This document shows, one piece after another, positions 58,955 through 64,000 of a stretch of DNA of 64,000 nt (within the stretch, counting starts at the first letter, position 1; each line of letters opens with the position of its first letter). The DNA comes from Nocardioides caldifontis (lineage in GTDB: Bacteria; Actinomycetota; Actinomycetes; Propionibacteriales; Nocardioidaceae). Made by a program: the position numbers and the translations under genes. The stretch lies in contig NZ_VHIB01000016.1 in the NCBI RefSeq assembly GCF_008087345.1, forward strand, positions 36,022 through 100,021, given 5' to 3'. The notes beneath the pieces are model-generated. The model made no database searches. It was not told where the DNA came from and saw nothing but the letters and a program-made list of their open reading frames with translations.

Positions 58955-59946
58955 GCGACCGCCCCTCCCCGCGCCGCGAACTGCCGCGCGACGTCCTCGG
59001 GTCCCAGCCCCTGGGCGAGGAGCGCCCACAGGAGCTGCCGTGCCTTGACCGGCGTCAGCCATCCGGCGGCGATCGCACCGCGCGCCAGCAGGTCGCTCTC
59101 GGAGCCGACGAAGCCGTACGTCGACCGGGCGGTGGTCCCGGCTCCGGTACGGGTGGCGAACACGACCGGGACCTTCGACGCTGCGGCCGCGATCTCTTCC
59201 GCCAGTGCCGCCGGGACGTGCCCCACGCCCAGCGCCGCGATCACCACGCCGTCGTACCCCGCCGCGACCGCCTGGCGCAGCAGCTCGCCGTCGTCGTCGA
59301 GATGGGTGGCGAGCAGGGCGACCCGGGGCGAGGCGCCGGCCGGGTCGTCGAGCGCGGGGACCCTGGCAGGCCGGTTGCCGAACACCGGGACCCCTTCGAC
59401 CAGCCGGCCGAGCACGCCGAACACCGGCGACCGGAAGGCGTCGACCGCCATGGAGTCCGCCTTGACGACCCGCGCGGCCGCGTGGACCTCGTCGTTCATC
59501 ACGACCAGCACGCCGAGCCCCCGGGACTCCGGCGCTGCGGCGGTCACGACGGCGGCGAGCAGGTTCGCGGGCCCGTCGCTGCCGGGGCGCTGCGGGGCGC
59601 GCATGGCGCCGGTGACGACGAGCGGCTCGTCGCGGTCCCAGTAGAGGTCGAAGAGGTAGGCGGTCTCCTCCAGCGTGTCGGTCCCCTGCACGAGCACCAC
59701 ACCCGCCGCTCCCCCGTCGACGGCCGCGCGCGCCCACGCCAGGGCGGCGAGGCAGTCCTCGGGACGCAGGGATGCGCTGGGCAGAACGGCGAGTGTCTTC
59801 GCCTCGAGCGACGCCACCGTGGCGAGGGCCGGGACCGCGGCCACCAGGTCGGCCGCCTCGAGCGTCGGCGTCACGCCGGCCTCCGACTCGGACGTCATCG
59901 TGATGGTGCCGCCGAGCGAGCCGATCGCCACGCGGGACTGGGTCAT
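58951..59946 (-). CDS. L-asparaginase family amidohydrolase
   Basis: 331 residues. First catalytic Thr14 in SLGGTITM, second in VQGTDTLEETAYLFD (Thr89/Asp90), Lys in ARVVKADSMAVDAF. Length and fold are those of type I/II asparaginases, but relatives can use other amides. No signal peptide, so cytoplasmic. It shares a divergent promoter region with a cyclic amidohydrolase and is coupled to a GntR regulator, suggesting release of ammonia from an amide or ureide. Confidence 0.92.
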   Translation of the reverse strand: MTQSRVAIGSLGGTITMTSESEAGVTPTLEAADLVAAVPALATVASLEAKTLAVLPSASLRPEDCLAALAWARAAVDGGAAGVVLVQGTDTLEETAYLFDLYWDRDEPLVVTGAMRAPQRPGSDGPANLLAAVVTAAAPESRGLGVLVVMNDEVHAAARVVKADSMAVDAFRSPVFGVLGRLVEGVPVFGNRPARVPALDDPAGASPRVALLATHLDDDGELLRQAVAAGYDGVVIAALGVGHVPAALAEEIAAAASKVPVVFATRTGAGTTARSTYGFVGSESDLLARGAIAAGWLTPVKARQLLWALLAQGLGPEDVARQFAARGGAVA

Positions 59947-59970
59947 GCCATCGCTCCTCGGACAGATGGG

Positions 59971-59999
59971 TGGAACTCTCGGAGAAGGATCCTATAAAA
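59971..59999 (+). promoter_or_regulatory. Sigma-70-like promoter for the hydantoinase gene
   Basis: TGGAAC (59971) and TATAAA (59994) are separated by 17 bp. The expected start point near 60006 leaves a 55-base leader to the GTG at 60062. A perfect AGGATCCT palindrome sits at 59986-59993 just before the -10 box and may be part of an operator. Confidence 0.55.
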
Positions 60000-60061
60000 T
60001 GCACGATCTGTCGCGGCGGAGTGGTCAGGGTCGCGGACAGCCACTCACCGAAGGAGCGCTC

Positions 60062-61417
60062 GTGCCGGACGCAGACCTGGTCATCGCTGGAGGCACCCTC
60101 GTCTCCCCCAGCGGTCGTCGCCGCCTCAACGTCGCCATCGCGGACGGCGTGGTGACGTACGTCGGGCCGGACCGGCCCGACGCCCGGGAGACCGTGGACG
60201 GGAGCGGCCTGCTGGTGATGCCCGGCGGGGTCGACACCCACGTGCACCTGATGGATCCGGGCAGCACCGAGCGCGAGGACTTCCCGACCGGCACCAACGC
60301 TGCTGCGGCCTCGGGCGTCACGACGATCATCGAGCACTCGCACGGGCAGCCCGTCCGCAGCGTCGACGACCTCCGCGGCAAGCTCGACCACCTCGGCGAC
60401 CGGGCCAACGTCGACTTCGGGCTGGCGGCCCACGCCTGGCCGGGTCACAGCAAGGTGGTGGCCGACCTGTGGGGAGCAGGCGTCTCGTTCTTCAAGGTCT
60501 TCACCTGCACGACGCACGGGGTGCCGGGCCACGACGCGGCGGCGCTGAAGGCGCACCTCGAGATGACCGCGCTCACCGGCGCCGTGAGCCTCATGCACTG
60601 CGAGGACGAGTCGCTCACCGCGAGCGCGGAGTCGATGCTCCACGAGCTCGGGCGCGACGACAACGCCGTACTCGTCGACTGGCGCAACCGCGACGCGGAG
60701 CTGGTCGCCGTGGCCGTCGCGACGCTGCTGGTACGCCGCACCGGTGCCCGCGCGACGGTCGCGCACGTCAGCAGCCCGGAGGTGGCGAGCTACATCGCCG
60801 CCGAGCGAGCAAGAGGAGCCACGCTGGCCGCCGAGGGGTGTCCGCAGTACTTCCTGCTCCGCGAGGACGAGGTGCACGAGCACGGGTCCTTGCGGAAGTT
60901 CACGCCGCCGGCGCGGGCGCGGAACGACGAGGACGAGCGCGAGATGTGGGAGCTGCTGCGGCGCGGCACCCTCACCCACATGTCCACCGACCACGCCCCC
61001 TCGACGTTGGAGCAGAAGCGTCAGGGCGACATCTGGAACGTCCACTTCGGGCTGCCAGGGCTCGACAGCACCATGGCCTTGATGCTCGACGCCGCTGCCC
61101 GCGGCCACCTCGCCTACGAGGACGTCGTCCGCGCCTACAGCGAGACCCCCGCCAAGACGTACGGGCTGTGGCCGCGCAAGGGCCGCATCGCGCCGGGCGC
61201 CGACGGCGACGTGGTGCTCGTCGACCCGTCGGCTACCCGCACGCTGTCGAACGACACGGTGCTGTCGAAGGCCGGCTGGACGCCTTTCGACGGACGACAG
61301 GTGACGGGCGGGGTGGTCCGCACGTACCTGCGCGGGCAGCTGGTGGCCGAGGAGGGGAAGCCGGCCGACGCCCGGACCGGCACGTTCGTGGGCGGCCCCG
61401 GCCGAGCGGGGCGCTGA
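60062..61417 (+). CDS. Cyclic amidohydrolase (dihydropyrimidinase/allantoinase/hydantoinase family)
   Basis: 451 residues from a GTG at 60062 with AAGGAG 6 bases upstream; an ATG at 59999 lies within the promoter and is rejected. Metal ligands: HVH at 60-62, carboxylated Lys145 (FFKVF), His179 (MHCED), His in AHVSSP near 235, Asp in TDHAP near 310. The enzyme would open a ring such as hydantoin, dihydrouracil or allantoin. With the asparaginase it suggests amide/ureide catabolism. Confidence 0.92.
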   Translation: MPDADLVIAGGTLVSPSGRRRLNVAIADGVVTYVGPDRPDARETVDGSGLLVMPGGVDTHVHLMDPGSTEREDFPTGTNAAAASGVTTIIEHSHGQPVRSVDDLRGKLDHLGDRANVDFGLAAHAWPGHSKVVADLWGAGVSFFKVFTCTTHGVPGHDAAALKAHLEMTALTGAVSLMHCEDESLTASAESMLHELGRDDNAVLVDWRNRDAELVAVAVATLLVRRTGARATVAHVSSPEVASYIAAERARGATLAAEGCPQYFLLREDEVHEHGSLRKFTPPARARNDEDEREMWELLRRGTLTHMSTDHAPSTLEQKRQGDIWNVHFGLPGLDSTMALMLDAAARGHLAYEDVVRAYSETPAKTYGLWPRKGRIAPGADGDVVLVDPSATRTLSNDTVLSKAGWTPFDGRQVTGGVVRTYLRGQLVAEEGKPADARTGTFVGGPGRAGR

Positions 61418-61512
61418 CCGCATTCGCGCAAAGCACCACGAACCACCCACGGACCGGGCTAGCGTGGCGCGCCGGCCAACTCGCGCCGCCCACCCCTCCG
61501 TGAAGGACGTTC

Positions 61513-61920
61513 ATGCGCAACCTCTCTCGCACCCTTGCTGTCGCCGCTGCCACCGTGGCGATCACCGTCCCGTCGTTCGGCGCCGCCCAGGCTGCCGGCA
61601 ACGACTGGAAGACGCTGTCGACGTTCGACGGCGGAAAGGTGCAGGCCTGCAAGGTGGCGACGAAGTCGGGCGACTGGAAGGTCAAGCTCCGCGTCGACGC
61701 GCGCAAGGCGAAGTCGAAGGTCACCGGCATGGCTTACGTGACCAAGAACGGCGACGAGCTCGCCAACTGGACCTCGGGCTGGGTGAAGAAGGGCAAGGTC
61801 TCCTCGGTCGGCACCGTGAAGCTGCCGCGCGGCAAGGCCTACACGCTGGACGCCGGCATCGGCGGCACCAACGCCGGCAACGGCGCCTCGTTCAAGGCGA
61901 AGAACGTCCCGGGCTGCTGA
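61513..61920 (+). CDS. Secreted hypothetical protein
   Basis: 135 residues from the ATG at 61513, with GAAGGA 5 bases upstream. Signal peptide 1-27 (Ala-rich core, AAQAAG cleavage). The mature part is Lys/Gly-rich with two cysteines (QACKVAT and the final VPGC), probably a disulfide. No family recognised. It would be exported. Confidence 0.8.
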   Translation: MRNLSRTLAVAAATVAITVPSFGAAQAAGNDWKTLSTFDGGKVQACKVATKSGDWKVKLRVDARKAKSKVTGMAYVTKNGDELANWTSGWVKKGKVSSVGTVKLPRGKAYTLDAGIGGTNAGNGASFKAKNVPGC

Positions 61921-61935
61921 GCCCGACCGCGGGGC

Positions 61936-61959
61936 GCGGCGCCGGACGACCGGCGTCGC
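61936..61959 (+). terminator. Hairpin terminator after the secreted-protein gene
   Basis: GCGGCGCCGG and CCGGCGTCGC pair in 9 of 10 positions around a 4-base loop (ACGA), 16 bp after the stop. Confidence 0.65.
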
Positions 61960-62278
61960 GCATCGCGGGCGCCCCTTGTGGCGTTGCCGACGGAGTTCGG
62001 CTGCAGCCTCCTTGCGTGCGTGTGACTGACCACGGCCAACAAGCCGACTCCAGAACTCGCCGGTGATGGCAGCGGGCGTTAGCCGTCGTAAGCGACCAAT
62101 AGGGCTCACCGCCCACTCGGCCCCGCTCTGCGCGGAGTCTGGAGTGACGGCCACCTGAGCCTTTTCGGAAGCGGTCGATCGACATCTCGCGCCCGTCTTA
62201 GGGCGCCCGGTCGAGAGGCACCCATGATTTACAGCGTTGACCGACTGTCAAGCTGTGGACCGCGTCGGGTGGGACGAC
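61960..62278. other. Intergenic region without a recognised gene
   Basis: 319 bp, lower in GC than the genome around it. No ORF with a ribosome site, tRNA or repeat was seen. It marks the start of the low-GC end region. Confidence 0.5.
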
Positions 62279-62497
62279 TCATGCCCCTTGCCCAAGGGGC
62301 TCGATCTCGCCCCGCTCGACCAGTTGCTCAAGGGCGCGCGAGCAGCCGGCCTGCCACGCGCCAGCCGAGTCCTGGTATGACACCACGGCTTCGCCGGTGC
62401 ACGCCGAATCTCCTGACGGGTGGTAGGAACAGCGACCCTGAGCGGCGGGCGAGTCATCGTCGTGCAGGTCGCGGTCATATGCCTGGGACGGGTTCAT
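62279..62497 (-). CDS. Small hypothetical protein (72 aa) with strong ribosome site
   Basis: ATG at 62497 follows AAGGAGGTG at 5 bases, nearly the full anti-Shine-Dalgarno complement. The peptide (MNPSQAYDRDLHDDDS...) is acidic at the front, has three cysteines (GRCSY, SACTG, AGCSR) and a helical end (ALEQLVERGEIEPLGQGA). No domain recognised. The ribosome site makes it a likely real gene. Confidence 0.6.
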   Translation of the reverse strand: MNPSQAYDRDLHDDDSPAAQGRCSYHPSGDSACTGEAVVSYQDSAGAWQAGCSRALEQLVERGEIEPLGQGA

Positions 62498-62922
62498 CGC
62501 GGCACCTCCTTGGTCCTCAGTTTGGCTCTACCCCAGCAGCCCAGGCCTCATCCACCGACTAGCAGGCCGCCTTGACCGGCGGCAGGAGCGGTCGACCCGC
62601 ACAACGGCGGAAGGGAACGATCGCGTGGCGCGAGCTGCTGCGTCAAAGGCGGCGGTATGTCGCTACCCGCCGAGGGGCAGTCGCCTTGGTACTTCACTTG
62701 CCTAGTTGCTTAACTCCGACCGTCAAATGGCGCGGCACAACAGCCTCGAAACAACCCGACGTGCCCAAGCGGCCAGTCGGAACAGCAGGACGGCACGGGC
62801 ATCGCCGGTGCACGCGTAGAGACCCTGCGGCCGGATCGGGCCCAGACCTATTAGCGCCCTCTCCCGGCCCGGCAGGCGCCCGCGGCCAGCAGGTTTCTGC
62901 TAGGTCTCGTAACCTTAGCCGT
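62498..62922. other. Intergenic region without a recognised gene
   Basis: 425 bp between the small minus-strand ORF and the TIR gene. Base composition is less GC-rich than upstream. No tRNA, clear promoter or repeat was identified. Confidence 0.5.
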
Positions 62923-63909
62923 GTGCCAGAGTCAACTCCACACGCATTCATTTCGTACGTCCGCGAGGACACCGTTGCCGTGGATGAACTGGAGCGCGTG
63001 CTTTCTGCCGCTGGCATCCCGGTATGGAGGGACGTGCACAGCCTCTTTCCTGGTGACGCATGGAAGCGCAGAATCAAAGAGGCAATACAGGGGGATGCTC
63101 TTGCCTTCCTGCCGGTCTTCTCGACTGCAAGCGAGTCGCGACACAAGTCGCAGATGCGGGAGGAAATTCAACTCGCCATCGAGGAGTTTCGCAAAATGGA
63201 TCCGGATCAGTCCTGGATCTTCTCAGTGCGACTGGATGACGTTAGCGTGCCGGCATACGACATCACCCCAACCCGGGTTCTGACGGATCTCAACTGGACC
63301 AACTTCTTCGGCCCGACCAAGACCGAGGAGACCACACGTCTTGTGGCCCGGATTCAGCAACTTCTGGGCGACCGACGCTTTACCGCCAGGCCTACCGACG
63401 TCGCTGCCACCGCCAGCCAAGACGCGAGGGGTGCCCTGCTGGTCAGCGCCATCCGAGAGGGCGTCAGCAACCCAGCGCGGGCAGCCGATGCTGCAGAGCT
63501 CGTTATCGCAGAGGCCCGGCGAGTATCGACAGCGTTGAACGACGCGGCGCGCTTCCCGCTCGGCCCGCCCGAGGGCAGCCTCTCTCAAGCCGGGGTCGCT
63601 CGAGTTCGTGGCCTCACCGACCTGACGGGCCCCCTCGTCGAGGCATCCTGCGAGCTCGGCGCGCGGGGTCGGGCTGAGGAAGAGATGCTCGCTACGCAGT
63701 TGGTGGCCAGCCTTGCCCGGGAAGGCAGTAAGACGCGGGGTGGCGTCGAGAGACTCCTCGCGTTGCGCAAACTTCCGGCGGTTTCGGTGCTCTTGGCGGG
63801 AGCCGTTGGCGCGACCGCGACACGCAACGGGCGGATGCTGCGAGCTTTCGTCGCCGATCCTCGCGTGGAACTACGGTCAAGTCCCCGGGAGTGGTGTAGC
63901 GCTGCGTGA
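62923..63909 (+). CDS. TIR-domain protein, 3' end altered by an insertion sequence
   Basis: 328 residues from a GTG at 62923. TIR domain at about 5-135: PHAFISYVREDTVAVDELERV (strand A), GIPVWRDVHSLFPGDAW (BB loop region), FLPVFSTASES then REEIQLAIEE with the putative NADase Glu80/81. The rest is helical and of unknown role. TIR NADases act in antiphage defence and need a partner or sensor; none is seen within the window. The last residues run into the sequence of an IS end, so the native C-terminus is probably lost. Codon use is less GC-biased than the neighbours. Confidence 0.8.
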   Translation: MPESTPHAFISYVREDTVAVDELERVLSAAGIPVWRDVHSLFPGDAWKRRIKEAIQGDALAFLPVFSTASESRHKSQMREEIQLAIEEFRKMDPDQSWIFSVRLDDVSVPAYDITPTRVLTDLNWTNFFGPTKTEETTRLVARIQQLLGDRRFTARPTDVAATASQDARGALLVSAIREGVSNPARAADAAELVIAEARRVSTALNDAARFPLGPPEGSLSQAGVARVRGLTDLTGPLVEASCELGARGRAEEEMLATQLVASLAREGSKTRGGVERLLALRKLPAVSVLLAGAVGATATRNGRMLRAFVADPRVELRSSPREWCSAA

Positions 63910-64000
63910 TCCGGGTGGGGTCAGGCGGTGAGTGCTGGCATGGTGTCAGCTCCGATCTCGGTGTCGTTGGTGGCGACGATGTTGATGCGGCAGCGGGCCA
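63875..64000 (-). mobile_element. End of an insertion sequence (transposase C-terminus)
   Basis: From about 63875 (GGTCAAGTCCCCGGGAGTGG) the sequence changes character. The minus strand from 63998 to 63921 reads the last 25 residues of a transposase-like protein (RINIVATNDTEIGADTMPAL then TA and stop), which I associate with IS256-type (mutator) transposases. The full element lies outside the window. Its junction falls within the TIR frame, near its 3' end. Confidence 0.55.
63921..63998 (-). CDS. Transposase C-terminal fragment (window-truncated)
   Basis: 25 codons and a TGA at 63921 are visible; the gene continues beyond the window. The family (IS256-like) is judged from the NIVATNDTEIGADTMPALT tail and the terminal sequence, so moderately sure. 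Confidence 0.5.
   Translation of the reverse strand, partial: ARCRINIVATNDTEIGADTMPALTA

Noticed and set aside
62498..62922. tRNA or other structured RNA gene
   Set aside because: No cloverleaf, T-loop consensus or strong conserved stems could be found.

Overview
The window is GC-rich chromosomal DNA from an actinobacterium, most likely Nocardioidaceae (Nocardioides-like). The grounds are very high third-position GC, frequent GTG starts with ATGA/GTGA overlaps, and actinobacterial families: TIGR03083/TIGR03086 DinB-like proteins, an SCO6745-family protein, a SARP/BTAD regulator, an ECF42 sigma factor with its YCII partner, DUF1206, DUF4395 and amphi-Trp. The genus is inferred, not shown. No rRNA or tRNA gene and no CRISPR array was seen.

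Region 1-13.5 kb is a catabolic block. A partial FCD/GntR regulator ends in a hairpin. Next come an SDR and a cyclase (minus strand), then a PucR regulator, a hydroxyisobutyrate-dehydrogenase-like enzyme, a GlcG/HbpS protein and a saccharopine-dehydrogenase-like enzyme (plus strand). A six-gene minus-strand operon (12017 to 6044) encodes a taurine/nitrate-type ABC importer, a HisD-like dehydrogenase and an ACMSD-like amidohydrolase. It ends at a 16-bp hairpin and faces a LacI-type regulator with palindromes between them. Region 13.6-22.8 kb holds two PucR-type regulators around an MFS transporter, a cupin plus a 2,6-dihydroxypyridine-hydroxylase-like flavoprotein, a 3-oxoacid CoA-transferase pair with a divergent IclR regulator, and a decayed haloalkane dehalogenase.

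Region 22.9-38 kb is housekeeping and accessory: a 23-residue membrane peptide, OsmC, a GDPD/PAP2/flippase-like lipid group, two LysR regulators with divergent targets, an oxidoreductase, a two-component system beside a VanY-type carboxypeptidase, an LLM oxidoreductase and a PEP-mutase/isocitrate-lyase family enzyme. Region 38.1-42.2 kb is a four-gene minus-strand cassette: two membrane proteins, a tiny ORF and an OmpA-type lipoprotein. A remnant of an EEP nuclease lies on one side and a remnant of an FAD-linked oxidase on the other, so it looks inserted. Region 42.7-50 kb has an MDR transporter, a SARP regulator without an NB-ARC domain coupled to an SCO6745 protein, a TIGR03083/cupin pair, an MFS transporter and a LysE exporter.

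Region 50-61.9 kb holds a decayed HtrA protease, an ECF sigma factor fused to its own zinc-finger, membrane and Pro-rich extension, an ECF42/YCII pair, a rhomboid-like protein, a TetR operon with a strong operator, and a GntR/asparaginase/hydantoinase amide-catabolism locus. The last 2 kb is lower in GC and sparse. It carries a small ORF with a near-perfect ribosome site and a TIR-domain gene whose 3' end runs into the end of an insertion sequence at the window edge.
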